A stretch of 64,000 nucleotides of DNA. Origin: Shewanella sediminis HAW-EB3. GTDB lineage: Bacteria; Pseudomonadota; Gammaproteobacteria; Enterobacterales; Shewanellaceae. Position numbers and translations under genes: made by a program. Below the pieces are notes generated by a model. The model had not been told where the DNA came from. It saw nothing but the letters and a program-made list of their open reading frames with translations, and made no database searches. The stretch is from positions 4,340,001-4,404,000 of the forward strand of contig NC_009831.1 in assembly GCF_000018025.1 (NCBI RefSeq), given 5' to 3'. Positions 39,357 through 48,721 of the stretch are shown here, piece by piece (positions within the stretch are counted from its first letter, which is position 1; every line of letters starts with the position of its first letter).

Positions 39357-39584
39357 TTACATCCCGTGACAGTCAGCACACTCTGTCATCGTCAGTGTTG
39401 CTTCATGAATTTCCATATCCACCTCATGTGCACTGCCCATATCGTGACAGTCATTACAGGTAGCCAGTGTCGCTTCCGCTTCTAAGTGCACAGTCAGATC
39501 GATTGTTTCATGGCAATCGGAGCAATCTGTCGCAGCGGCAGAACCAGCAAAAACAAGGGCAGTTAACAGAGTCAGGTATTTCAT
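39357..39584 (-). CDS. Small triheme periplasmic c-type cytochrome
   Basis: The 75-residue precursor has a signal peptide (ending GSAAA) and three CxxCH sites (CSDCH, CNDCH, CADCH), with additional His residues (VHLEAEA, SAHEVDMEIHEA) that could supply axial ligands. It is a very short, acidic electron carrier with no close namesake I know. It lies convergent to the LysR pair and may link the respiratory chain to the decaheme cytochrome. Confidence 0.83.
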   Translation of the reverse strand: MKYLTLLTALVFAGSAAATDCSDCHETIDLTVHLEAEATLATCNDCHDMGSAHEVDMEIHEATLTMTECADCHGM

Positions 39585-39861
39585 AAGTATTCCTTAAAGA
39601 ATCGAAGATAAAATTATCTTTGCCAATTACTTACCATGTTAAGCATCATTATTAATTTAAACTTAATAAACTGAAAATTTCTGAATACTTGCTGAACAGA
39701 TCGCCTCCCTCATATCAAAGCTGTGATCTAAGTCGTCAGGCCGTTTTTTTATAATTGGTTGATGATCAAATACCAGATTAACTTTTACCCCCAAAATATA
39801 TGGTTAATGGACTAAAATTACATTGTAATCCTTACCATTCACCTTAAGGTGGAGAAAAAAT

Positions 39862-40401
39862 ATGAGTGTTTCAGTAAAGTTATCGGCAGGTTCAAACTTC
39901 CCTTCGATAAGGGCCAATACACTCGATGGCAATACGATCACATTAGGGCGAGCTTATCATGAGGCTATATGGCAATTGGTGGTGATCTACCGTGGGCAAC
40001 ATTGTCCTCTATGCACAAAATACCTAAACCAGTTAGAAGGCTATAAAACACGTTTACAAAAAATTGGCCTTGATATTGTTGCCATCTCGGCCGACTCCAA
40101 GGCTCAGCTTGAGGCACATAAAGAGAGACTAACGACTAGCTTCCCAATCGCTTACGGCCTGACTCAGGAGCAGATGCAACAACTCGGGCTATATATCTCT
40201 ATTCCTCGCTCCGAACAGGAAACCGATCATGACTTTGCCGAACCCGGACTCTTCGTGGTTAATCGAGTAGGAGTCATTCAGGTCATCGATATCTCCAATA
40301 ACCCCTTCTGTCGCCCGGAGCTAGAAGCCTTAGTCTCGGGTTTGGAGTGGATAAGCGATCCGGATAACGATTACCCGATCCGCGGCACACTTGCCTATTA
40401 A
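39862..40401 (+). CDS. Peroxiredoxin-like (AhpC/TSA) redoxin
   Basis: The 179-residue protein has a thioredoxin fold with GQHCPLCTKYLNQLE, an active-site CPLC, and the redoxin end GLFVVNRVGVIQVIDISNN. It lacks the usual peroxiredoxin TxxC peroxidatic motif, so the CxxC may work as a thiol-disulfide site. It should be cytosolic. GGTGG precedes the ATG weakly. Confidence 0.75.
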   Translation: MSVSVKLSAGSNFPSIRANTLDGNTITLGRAYHEAIWQLVVIYRGQHCPLCTKYLNQLEGYKTRLQKIGLDIVAISADSKAQLEAHKERLTTSFPIAYGLTQEQMQQLGLYISIPRSEQETDHDFAEPGLFVVNRVGVIQVIDISNNPFCRPELEALVSGLEWISDPDNDYPIRGTLAY

Positions 40402-40466
40402 TAAGTTGCATAAAAGCGGAGGCTTAGATTGACGTTATCTAATCCATAATCAATCTAAGCTTTCGA

Positions 40467-41267
40467 TTATCCCCTTTTCTTCTTTTCCCCTTCTCGTCCT
40501 AAGGCTTCGCCCAGGGGTTCAAAATATGCGATCAGCGCCGTGAAGATTTGCTGACGATGCGCTAAGTCCGGATAACCACCGGAATCGGCCAGTGACGAAC
40601 TCAAGGTCTCGGCGACGAGATAGGGATTACTTATCTCAGGCTGTGATTCGATGCATGCCTCAAAGGCGCGGGCCATCAGCTCGGTAGGTTTAGAAAAATA
40701 TTGCCGTCCATACTGCTTATCTAATGCAACGGCCCGACTGACAAAGTCATGGCAGTCATTACCATCATCGCTGAGCATAGTTGTCGCAAATAGCTGCTCT
40801 AAACGCCGGTTCAATGGGTGTTGAATAGCACTCACATCCGCCAGCCAGCTACTGCTGGCAAAGGAGACCCCACGAGTTGAGGTGCTGAACGCTTTAGGCG
40901 CAATATAGTGATCGAAGGCGTGCCAAAACTCGTGAGCCAGAGCACCTGCTCCCGCGTTCTTTGCCAGCGCAAGCTCTCGGCCTACAGGCATATAATGAGC
41001 CTGCACGCCCTGTTGTCCACCGCTACCAAAAGCCAGGTTGAGAGTCTGTCTCAGCCCAAGGGCTTTAGGAGGCAGTTTAAGAATAAACGCCAGATCGGCC
41101 AGAGAGTCGAAGATCAAGTTGGCAGCCTTATTCTTCTCATCCTCCTCGACCCAACTACCGAGTCGAATATGATTCAGGCCAAAGGTTTCTTTAATATCAT
41201 GAAAGGTCATCTGCTCACCGAAGCGATAATCAGGGCCATGACGTCTATATTCTCGATGTTTTAACAC
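40467..41267 (-). CDS. CLCA_X-like protein, putative zinc metallopeptidase
   Basis: The 266-residue protein contains GAGALAHEFWHAFDHYIAP, a HExxH-like HEFWH with a second His and Asp after it, and an upstream LNLAFGSGGQQGVQAHYMP. This resembles LPD1-type domains and the family named CLCA_X. The start at 41267 has no clear ribosome site. The substrate and any phage link are unknown. Confidence 0.65.
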   Translation of the reverse strand: MLKHREYRRHGPDYRFGEQMTFHDIKETFGLNHIRLGSWVEEDEKNKAANLIFDSLADLAFILKLPPKALGLRQTLNLAFGSGGQQGVQAHYMPVGRELALAKNAGAGALAHEFWHAFDHYIAPKAFSTSTRGVSFASSSWLADVSAIQHPLNRRLEQLFATTMLSDDGNDCHDFVSRAVALDKQYGRQYFSKPTELMARAFEACIESQPEISNPYLVAETLSSSLADSGGYPDLAHRQQIFTALIAYFEPLGEALGREGEKKKRG

Positions 41268-41450
41268 TCGTACTTCTTCGCTGACTAACTTGGATCTTAA
41301 TGCCAGTCTGAGGCAAAGCTCCTCTGCTGACCAGTTTATTTCCCGTTAACCCCGTCACGTACTCTGAGATAGTGATTTTTTACCAGGCTATCGAGCAGCC
41401 TTTCGCACTTCACATGCTTGAAATTTAATGGCGCACTTAACTCATCCGAA

Positions 41451-42275
41451 CTACTGATTAAGCCACCGCTTCAGAATAGCGTCATAACGGCCATCATTTT
41501 TCAATATGATCAACCGCCTCTCAAACTCTTCGCTAATCTGCTTCAGATCGGGATAATCGGAATTTTTTATAAACGGCATAGGATAACCTTTAGCGAAAAC
41601 CGCCTGTTCATAGGCAACGACGCTGCCTTCCAGCTTATTGTTATTCACTAAATATTGCCCGGTAATTCGGTCTTCAAGGAAGAAGGTGACTCTTCCACGT
41701 CCCAGCATTTTTGCCGCATGACTCGGGCCCTTAACAATAAACAACTGCTTGTTGTACACGTCATGTTTTTTAAGGTTTGGAGAGTATGTTGTCGTACCGT
41801 CTTTGTAGGGGAAGGTTTTCCAAAAAACATCATCATAGGATGCCCCCCGCCAAACACCAACCTTACCACCGGATCTTGCCACCTCAGCATAGCTGCCGTT
41901 CGGGGCCAAAGCTTTATTCGCTTTTTGTACGAAGAAAGCAAATTCTGATCGCCACATATTTGTCTCCGGATAATAGAGATAGGGCTCCCTCGGCTTCTTT
42001 CTGGATGTGGTAAATGCCGCCTCACCCTCTCCATGTTCAATTTTATACCAAACCCTGGCCCACTTAAGATCGATCACCTCATACTCAAGCTCCATCTCAT
42101 CGAAGATAATATCGATAATGTCGACGCAAATGCCCACAACCTCGCCCTGGCTGTCAGCAAAATGAAAAGGGGGACGATCGTGAGAAAGGATCCTTAAGGG
42201 TCTGCTTTCCGCAACGGCGAAATGAGGGAGGAGCAACAAAAGTGGCAACAGAAACTTAAAAAGTAGGCGCATCAT
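41451..42275 (-). CDS. Family-3 periplasmic solute-binding protein
   Basis: The 274-residue protein has a signal peptide (LLPLLLLLPHFAVAES) and a SBP_bac_3 fold: RPLRILSHDRPPFHF, then VGICVDIIDIIFDEMELEYE, and the end LIILKNDGRYDAILKRWL. No transporter genes lie beside it, as is common for Shewanella orphan binding proteins. Ligand unknown, probably an amino acid or related acid. Confidence 0.85.
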   Translation of the reverse strand: MMRLLFKFLLPLLLLLPHFAVAESRPLRILSHDRPPFHFADSQGEVVGICVDIIDIIFDEMELEYEVIDLKWARVWYKIEHGEGEAAFTTSRKKPREPYLYYPETNMWRSEFAFFVQKANKALAPNGSYAEVARSGGKVGVWRGASYDDVFWKTFPYKDGTTTYSPNLKKHDVYNKQLFIVKGPSHAAKMLGRGRVTFFLEDRITGQYLVNNNKLEGSVVAYEQAVFAKGYPMPFIKNSDYPDLKQISEEFERRLIILKNDGRYDAILKRWLNQ

Positions 42276-42744
42276 AGGTATCCTTTGCTTATACCAATCG
42301 GTATAAAGATGTGATCGCTCAGCGAGAATTTAGCGCTTTCTAGGCAAGGCAACGAGTGAAGAACATAGTTATTCTACGTTTAAGCTCGTTAACACGGCAT
42401 AGGAAGCGCTAAAACTCGCCTTTCAGGAGTATTTTTGGCTGCCTACTTCTGCGTTGAATGACTTCAGAAGGGAGCACCATTCCATCATCCATTCGCCTTG
42501 AGTTAGATTGCCAAAAAAACTCTGAGTAGATCACTTTCTTATATCGATTGGTATTCACCTCCAGTGTAGTTCAAAAACAATGGCCATACAGGAAGTGACT
42601 CATGCCTTAAATCCCCCCTTGGTCAGCATTATTGATTCACCACGAGATAGCTCAAACTCACCTATCAAAAAAAGCCGATTTCTGGCATAATATGGCGCAG
42701 AAATAAGCGAGTATATGCTTGTCGTAAACCCTTAGGAAACCCAA
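42276..42744. mobile_element. MITE-like element between terminal inverted repeats, plus pyrC leader
   Basis: An about 264-bp element runs from 42291 to 42554. Its ends are ATACCAATCGGTATA (42291-42305) and, inverted, ATACCAATCGATATA (42540-42554). It has no transposase. Similar solo ends occur at 46658 (ATACCAATCGTTATA) and 59274 (ATACCAGTCGGTATA), both at gene ends, so this repeat family is dispersed. The rest of the gap is the pyrC promoter. Confidence 0.8.
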
Positions 42745-43779
42745 ATGACGCAGATCACCCTACTTACCCCCGACGATTGGCACCTTCACTTCCGTGACGG
42801 TGATATGTTAAAAGAAACCGTGCCTGCCACGGCCAGACTCTTCCAACGTGCTATCGTCATGCCAAACCTATTGCCACCAGTGACCGATGCGAAAATGGTT
42901 ATTGAGTACCGTGAGCGTATTTTGGCCGCGCGTCCAGAGGGCTCTGATTTCGAGCCTCTTATGACTCTCTTTTTAACCAATGACACCACTGAGCAGGACA
43001 TCATAGATGCCAAAGCGGCGGGTGTTGTGGCGGCTAAGCTTTACCCTGCTGGCGCGACCACCAACTCAGACGCGGCGGTAAAAGCACTCGATGCACTCTT
43101 CCCTATTTTTGAAAAGATGGCCGAAGTGGGTATGTTACTTCTGGTTCACGGCGAAGTGACTGAGTCTCATATCGATATATTCGACCGCGAAGCCCTGTTT
43201 ATCGAACGAAACCTAAGGCGTATCGTCGACGCTTTCCCAACTCTTAAAGTGGTATTCGAGCATATCACCACTAAAGAAGCGGCCGATTTTGTGATGTCTG
43301 CCTCTGACAATGTGGCTGCAACCATCACGCCTCAACATCTGCTACTTAACCGTAACGACCTCTTAGTTGGCGGCGTGCGCCCGCACAACTTCTGCCTGCC
43401 GGTTCTTAAGCGCAACATTCACCAGGAAGCACTGCGCGCAGCAATAGCAACCGGATCGAGTAAGTTCTTCTTAGGCACTGATTCGGCGCCTCACGAGAAG
43501 CATCGTAAAGAGTCTGCCTGTGGCTGCGCCGGTTGTTACAGTGCCTGGAGTGCACTGGAACTCTACGCACAAGTTTTCGATGACTTAGGTATCATCGACA
43601 AGCTTGAAGGCTTTGCCAGTATTCATGGCCCGGATTTCTATGGCCTGCCAAGAAACACCAGTACCGTCACTCTGGTCAAAGAGAAGTGGACGGTACCGAG
43701 CGAGATCATCTTGCCAAACGGTAACCCAATCGTGCCTTTCTTCGCCGGTGAAGAGGTAAGCTGGAAGGTTAAGAGTTAA
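42745..43779 (+). CDS. pyrC: Dihydroorotase
   Basis: PyrC turns carbamoyl-aspartate into dihydroorotate in pyrimidine synthesis. The 344-residue protein has [11 protein letters not shown] (zinc ligands), GAVVAKL-type Lys site at [21 protein letters not shown] and [10 protein letters not shown] with the catalytic Asp. Length and motifs match the short class II enzymes of Escherichia coli. It is a stand-alone gene. Confidence 0.96.
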   Translation: MTQITLLTPDDWHLHFRDGDMLKETVPATARLFQRAIVMPNLLPPVTDAKMVIEYRERILAARPEGSDFEPLMTLFLTNDTTEQDIIDAKAAGVVAAKLYPAGATTNSDAAVKALDALFPIFEKMAEVGMLLLVHGEVTESHIDIFDREALFIERNLRRIVDAFPTLKVVFEHITTKEAADFVMSASDNVAATITPQHLLLNRNDLLVGGVRPHNFCLPVLKRNIHQEALRAAIATGSSKFFLGTDSAPHEKHRKESACGCAGCYSAWSALELYAQVFDDLGIIDKLEGFASIHGPDFYGLPRNTSTVTLVKEKWTVPSEIILPNGNPIVPFFAGEEVSWKVKS

Positions 43780-43833
43780 CTCCGATTTTGACTTGGTTTC
43801 AACTTATCTCTGGACGGGACAGTCAGATAATAG

Positions 43834-43857
43834 AAAGCCCGCATTAGCGGGCTTTTC
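43834..43857. terminator. Bidirectional terminator between pyrC and the permease
   Basis: A 7-bp GC-rich stem (43836-43842 with 43847-43853) has TTTTCTCT on the plus side and a shorter TTT on the minus side; it ends both convergent genes. Confidence 0.75.
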
Positions 43858-43881
43858 TCTTCATGTACAGGCAAGCCTGAA

Positions 43882-45003
43882 CTAGAACATATAGCTGTAG
43901 AGATAACCTGCGCCGATAGCCATACCCAAGATCACAGTAAGAAAAGCGGCGATCATCTGATTCTTAAAGATAGATTTAAGCAGAATCACTTCGGTCAGAC
44001 TCGCTCCTGCGCTACCGATAATCAAGGCCATCACAGAACCTAACGCCATCCCCTTCTGCACTAAGGCTGCACTCAGTGGGATCACCGCTTCGGCTCGGAT
44101 ATAGAGTGGAATACCGATAATCGCTGCCACAGGGATCGCGTACCACATCCCCTCACCCGCATACTTAGCAATCAATTCTGTGGGGATAAAACCATAGATA
44201 AACGAACCTAAGGTGATACCTAACAGCAAGTATGGAAATACCTGCTTAAAATCTTTCCAGGTTGAGCGCCAGATCCGCAGCCATCTGCTCTCAGTACTTC
44301 CCGCCTTAGCGTCTGCAGTTCCACATGATGAGCCAGTGCCACAAGAGGAAACTGCCACTGCTGGTGCTGTGGTTGCTCCACAGCCACTCGCTTCCATTAC
44401 TAATGCTGGAGCAGGTGCAGCGCCGCAGCTTGTCACAACTTGAGCATCAGACTTTGCCTGACTGTCGCAACAACCTGACTCACTGCTAGTTTCAGCTGCT
44501 GTATTAGTATCACCACATGTCGCTCCGCAACTTGATGCATCGGCAGCTTCATACGCCTCGGGGCGAACGTAACGCTCGAAGCCCAGTTTTTCCAGGACAA
44601 AACCGGCCGTAACAGCCACGACCAGGGCTATGGTGAAGTAGAACAGCGCCACCTTAATGCCGAAGGTCACCACAAACAAACCGATGATCACCGGATTGAG
44701 CAAGGGGCTGGAGAACAAAAACACCATCATGGGGCCAAAACCCGCCCTTGCTCTGAGCAAGCCTTTAAGGAACGGGATAGTCGAGCAGGAGCAAAATGGT
44801 GTGATTGCCCCCAGCAACGCCGCTATTACATAACCTTTGCCGTTGCGGGAACTCAAAATAGATTGAATTTTTTCCGGGGTTATAAACTCCTGCAGTACAC
44901 CGACAAAGTAGCTGATGACAAGAAAGAGGATGATCAATTCGGTTGCCAGGAAGGCAAACATATCGGCGGCCTCACGGGCCATGGTTAAAATTTCAGGACT
45001 CAT
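43882..45003 (-). CDS. ArsP/DUF318-type permease with a Cys-rich loop
   Basis: The 373-residue membrane protein has about eight helices and the ITPFCSCSTIPFLKG motif seen in organoarsenical permeases. A long loop around residues 155-235 carries eight Cys, mostly in CG units (SCGATCG, SGCCDS, TSCG, SGCG, SSCGTGSSCG). The loop may capture trivalent arsenicals or soft metals. It is divergent from the glutathione synthetase gene, with the ArsR regulator further on. Confidence 0.78.
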   Translation of the reverse strand: MSPEILTMAREAADMFAFLATELIILFLVISYFVGVLQEFITPEKIQSILSSRNGKGYVIAALLGAITPFCSCSTIPFLKGLLRARAGFGPMMVFLFSSPLLNPVIIGLFVVTFGIKVALFYFTIALVVAVTAGFVLEKLGFERYVRPEAYEAADASSCGATCGDTNTAAETSSESGCCDSQAKSDAQVVTSCGAAPAPALVMEASGCGATTAPAVAVSSCGTGSSCGTADAKAGSTESRWLRIWRSTWKDFKQVFPYLLLGITLGSFIYGFIPTELIAKYAGEGMWYAIPVAAIIGIPLYIRAEAVIPLSAALVQKGMALGSVMALIIGSAGASLTEVILLKSIFKNQMIAAFLTVILGMAIGAGYLYSYMF

Positions 45004-45029
45004 AATCGTATTTCCTACTCATTCATTAA

Positions 45030-45185
45030 TTCGAGACGTTAATCTGTTTCAAAATTTCAATTCGAACCATTCAATTCGAACTTTTCATTTCGAGCTCTTT
45101 ATTTCGAAAGTTGTCGAAATATTAATTGAATTAATTTTCCTGTCAACCTATAATTCCAGAAAAGTCGAAATAACTTTTATTGAAA
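45030..45185. promoter_or_regulatory. TTCGAA-repeat operator region between permease and glutathione synthetase genes
   Basis: The 224-base divergent spacer contains repeated TTCGA/TTCGAA words near 45030, 45061, 45075, 45090, 45103 and, in reverse, near 45114 and 45167. The best element is a perfect inverted repeat ATTTCGA-N6-TCGAAAT at 45101-45120. ArsR proteins bind AT-rich inverted repeats, so this is a plausible multi-site operator for both genes. Confidence 0.6.
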
Positions 45186-45227
45186 ACACAACGAATATGT
45201 CTATAAAACGAAGATAGAGATAACACT

Positions 45228-46658
45228 ATGATAGATAGCAAGACTAAAGCAGCGACAGAAGACGCCATCGAATGGGCTATTTTACAAGGGCTTAGTTTAA
45301 AAACTGCACCAGACTCGGCAAGTCATGCCCCATTGAGTTTTACTCCCACCGCCATCGACAGAAAGCGATTTGAGGATCTCAAGACAAGTGTCCCTCTTCT
45401 CGGGAAAATGATCCATCGGGTCTCAGAAGATCATGCATTCTTGCTAAACGTCATAGAGCCCGTTGCTCACGGAGACCCTTTTTTTGCCGCCCTGTTGGCC
45501 ATGCACCGTCAACTGAAAGAGACACCAAGGTTACCTCTACTCATAATGCGCAGCGACTTTATGGATGACGCAAAACACGGTCCAAAACTCATCGAGTTTA
45601 ATGGCATAGCAGCAGGTATGGGTCCATTCGGTCAGCGTATTCATGAGTTACATAGTTACCTGAAAAAGCAGTGGCCAGAGAGATATGCCAACTGGTCGCA
45701 CGCTGATGAAGGTGAGCTTATCGGCAACCCGGCCATAGAAAGGCTTGCCCTAGGTATTGCCAAGGCAACATTGCAGATTAAACGGGAATTTGACGATAAA
45801 GGTCCGGCGACATTCATGATGGTAGTGCAGAGCAACGAAGACAATGTGTTCGATCAACATCTATTAGAGTTGGCACTGCAAAATAAAGGGATAAGAACCG
45901 TAAGGCGTACCTTCCGTGAACTGCACGGACAACTCTCCGGTGGGCTAAAAAACCGCTTGCTGCTAGCCGACGTTGGCCCAATCGACTGTGTCTATCTACG
46001 GGCAGGCTATGACTATTGTGATTACGCTGCCAATGACATCATAGGCCAAGTTTGCTGTGAAGCCCTTACACAGACCCGCGTTTTTATCGAACAACACAGA
46101 GTCGCCGTTAATGCCACGGTCAGTCAGCAGCTGGCCACCAGCAAACGAGTTCAGATGCTGGTGACAGGCATGACTCCAGTCCAGTTATCACGATTTGGCT
46201 TAACTCTAGATGAAGCGAAAGCAGTCAAAGCTCTACTCGGTGAGATGTTAGCAGTCGATGAAAACAGCGCAGACTGGATGAGTAAACAACCGAGCGGAGA
46301 CTGGGTACTCAAAAACCAGGGAGAGGGAGGAGGACACTGCATTTTTGATGAAAAAATACTGCCAACACTCCAAAGACTGAAACCAGAAGAGTATCAAGTG
46401 TGGTCGCTGATGAGACGCCTGCAACCAAAACCGAGATCAAACCCTGCTCTGCTGGTGAGAAAAGGCGAGCAGTCTGTTATCGATGATCTGATCAGTGAGA
46501 TAGGCATGTTTACCGTACATATAGAGGGAAAACCCGCCACTGAAGAACAAGGCTATGCGGGTTATCTTATTCGCAGTAAATCTGCCACAACAACCGAAGG
46601 TGGCGTGCACTCAGGCATGGGAGTTTTAGACTCACTAGCCTATCTGGATAGGAACTAA
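45228..46658 (+). CDS. Eukaryotic-type glutathione synthetase
   Basis: The 476-residue protein has the motifs of the eukaryotic GSS family: KLIEFNGIAAGMGPFGQ (IEFN type), TSKRVQMLVTG (SKKVQ type), WVLKNQGEGGGHCIFD (KPQREGGGNN type, residues about 358-373), IGMFTVHIEG, and SKSATTTEGGVHSGMGVLDS at the end. Length equals the animal and plant enzymes. It should join gamma-glutamylcysteine and glycine. Most gammaproteobacteria use the unrelated GshB, so this gene is probably transferred or an accessory copy. It may supply thiol for the neighbouring Cys-rich permease. Confidence 0.85.
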   Translation: MIDSKTKAATEDAIEWAILQGLSLKTAPDSASHAPLSFTPTAIDRKRFEDLKTSVPLLGKMIHRVSEDHAFLLNVIEPVAHGDPFFAALLAMHRQLKETPRLPLLIMRSDFMDDAKHGPKLIEFNGIAAGMGPFGQRIHELHSYLKKQWPERYANWSHADEGELIGNPAIERLALGIAKATLQIKREFDDKGPATFMMVVQSNEDNVFDQHLLELALQNKGIRTVRRTFRELHGQLSGGLKNRLLLADVGPIDCVYLRAGYDYCDYAANDIIGQVCCEALTQTRVFIEQHRVAVNATVSQQLATSKRVQMLVTGMTPVQLSRFGLTLDEAKAVKALLGEMLAVDENSADWMSKQPSGDWVLKNQGEGGGHCIFDEKILPTLQRLKPEEYQVWSLMRRLQPKPRSNPALLVRKGEQSVIDDLISEIGMFTVHIEGKPATEEQGYAGYLIRSKSATTTEGGVHSGMGVLDSLAYLDRN

Positions 46659-46751
46659 TACCAATCGTTATAAGAAAGTTTTCAAGCATCAATAAGAGTA
46701 TTGAGGTCTAACCATGGTCATTAACACTCTAAAGGCCAACAGCTGGACACA

Positions 46752-47060
46752 TTACTCCTCTTGCGTGCAGCACTGCTCATCGATGCAACACTCATCCTGC
46801 AGGAAGCCAATCACGCCCTCGAGCTTATCGAACTCGGCAACACAATAGAGGGTTCTCCCCTCACGACGCTGAGAGATGAGTCCGGCAGAAACCAGACTCG
46901 AGATATGGTGTGACAAGGTTGAGCCAGGGATCTTGAGCTGCTCTTGCAAGCTGCCTACTGCAAGGCCCTGAAAACCCGCGCGGACCACTCGCTTATAGAT
47001 GGTTAATCGAGTCGTATGACCCAACTCCTTCAACGCCTTCGCAACCACTTCAATATCCAT
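46752..47060 (-). CDS. arsR: ArsR-family transcriptional repressor
   Basis: The 102-residue winged-helix protein has KALKELGHTTRLTIYKRVVR, then GSTLSHHISSLVSAGLISQR (recognition helix), and a Cys-rich tail DECCIDEQCCTQEE that could bind As(III), Sb(III) or another soft metal. A GTG at 47063 precedes the ATG at 47060. It should control itself and the permease/glutathione synthetase pair. Confidence 0.88.
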   Translation of the reverse strand: MDIEVVAKALKELGHTTRLTIYKRVVRAGFQGLAVGSLQEQLKIPGSTLSHHISSLVSAGLISQRREGRTLYCVAEFDKLEGVIGFLQDECCIDEQCCTQEE

Positions 47061-47090
47061 CACGCCATCTGCCCGTATCTAAATATAACT

Positions 47091-47114
47091 ATATTTCGAT
47101 ATTAACAGAAATAT
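47091..47114. promoter_or_regulatory. Putative ArsR operator upstream of arsR
   Basis: The inverted repeat ATATTTC-N10-GAAATAT (47091-47097 with 47108-47114) lies 30 bases before the arsR start and shares the TTTC half of the permease-side operator; autorepression is inferred. Confidence 0.5.
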
Positions 47115-47238
47115 GATTTTATGCCAATATTGACTCTCATTTTCCAAAAATCATTTAAGTAACTAAACTCATAGAGAATAGTGACTCAAGAGCTCACTAC
47201 TGCTGCACCGTTCTGCACTCAACAGATGAGAGGGTTTA

Positions 47239-48621
47239 ATGAAATATTGCGCTATCTCTTACTACAGATCTATCTCCCTGGCGGTTGCTCTGGTGGCTTC
47301 AAGCGGTCTTGGTCTTGCACATGCAGCTGAGCAGAGCGATGAAACTACCGAGATTTATCGGCCAGCAATCACCAACAGCAGCTGGGAAGATACAATCAGA
47401 GCTCCCTCGGTATACGATCAGCCTTTTAAGGTCTCTCTGTTCAGTGCGATACACGGGGAAGACAGTGCACGACTGTGGTCTCAAACAAAATCCGTAGCTG
47501 CTTACGGCGTGGGCTTCGCCGGTTTTCTTGCCCTGCTCCCCTCCTCTATCACCAACTGGGATAAGAGTGGTGAGAAGTTACACAAAAAATGGTGGGACAA
47601 TGTAAGCAGCGGCCCGGTATGGGACAGAGACAATTTTGCCATCAACTACATAGGTCATCCCTACTTTGGCGGCGTCTATTACCAGGCCGCAAGAAAATCA
47701 GGTTATCGCCAGTGGGATGCCTTTATGTACTCCTTTATGATGTCGACCTTTTATTGGGAGTATGGTGTCGAAGCCTTTGCCGAAGTGCCATCGATTCAGG
47801 ATCTGGTCGTGACCCCGGTACTTGGCTGGGTTTATGGAGAATGGGCCTTCAATAAGGAGCGGGAGATCCGCCAACGCGGAGGAACAGTATGGGGATCTGA
47901 GGGGTGGGGAGATACGGCACTGTTTTTCTTAGACCCAATCGACTCACTGGGACGAGGAGTCAACACCCTGTTTGGTGACGATGTTGTCAAAGCCGGTACA
48001 GGTTATCTCTCAATGACAGAGGTACCTCTGGATAATGGCCGCATCGATAAACAGGTGCAATTTCAGGTGCAATACGCCATAGGTGCGGGTAAAGCCAACG
48101 AAAGCGTCAGTCGTCACCAGAGCGCTAACAACAAGGCCGGCTCAGTCGAAGACCCGGTCGATTTTGGCATTGTAGGAATATCTATTGGCAGCAGTTATAT
48201 GTCACCGGGAGAGGTGTGGAACCTTGAGAGTGGCTGGGCACCCAGTGCCAGCGTGGGGCTCTATTTTACCCGCAGTTTTTCGACCAGGTTAAGCTACGCC
48301 CGCGGAAAGCTAACCGACAAGCGAACGGGACAAAGCACCACTTTCGAAAACTACAGCTTTGACGGCCAGTACTACTTCAACGGCCAAAATACACTGAGAC
48401 CCTACCTGACACTCGGTATAGGCGAATCATTGATAGAGTTAGATAAGGAGAAGAAAGCCTTTCAGGTCAACGGGGGTGCGGGCCTGCACTACCGCCTGTC
48501 TCCCAACTGGGCACTGCAACTGGACTGGCGTCATTTCTATAGCGCTAAATTATCCAGTTGGGACAACCTGACCGTAGGACAGCTGGTCTATCGATTCGGT
48601 CAGGGAGAAAGCTGGTTATGA
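47239..48621 (+). CDS. DUF3943 protein with C-terminal beta-barrel
   Basis: The 460-residue protein has a signal peptide (ending GLAHAAEQ), a DUF3943 region with NYIGHPYFGGVYYQAARKSG and YWEYGVEAFAEVPSIQDLV, and a C-terminal OmpA-like barrel with alternating strands ending LVYRFGQGESWL. An outer-membrane location is likely. Function is unknown. Confidence 0.8.
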   Translation: MKYCAISYYRSISLAVALVASSGLGLAHAAEQSDETTEIYRPAITNSSWEDTIRAPSVYDQPFKVSLFSAIHGEDSARLWSQTKSVAAYGVGFAGFLALLPSSITNWDKSGEKLHKKWWDNVSSGPVWDRDNFAINYIGHPYFGGVYYQAARKSGYRQWDAFMYSFMMSTFYWEYGVEAFAEVPSIQDLVVTPVLGWVYGEWAFNKEREIRQRGGTVWGSEGWGDTALFFLDPIDSLGRGVNTLFGDDVVKAGTGYLSMTEVPLDNGRIDKQVQFQVQYAIGAGKANESVSRHQSANNKAGSVEDPVDFGIVGISIGSSYMSPGEVWNLESGWAPSASVGLYFTRSFSTRLSYARGKLTDKRTGQSTTFENYSFDGQYYFNGQNTLRPYLTLGIGESLIELDKEKKAFQVNGGAGLHYRLSPNWALQLDWRHFYSAKLSSWDNLTVGQLVYRFGQGESWL

Positions 48622-48721
48622 GTCGGTAGTATTACTCGCCCATAAACGAGTATAATTCACCTAACGAGTCTGACTGACTACATGAGTCAGTTTATTGAAT
48701 ACACGATGAGAGTTAAGAGAG

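Noticed and set aside
39751..39765. FNR-like box (TTGATGATCAA)
   Set aside because: The half-sites lack the four-base spacer of a real FNR site.
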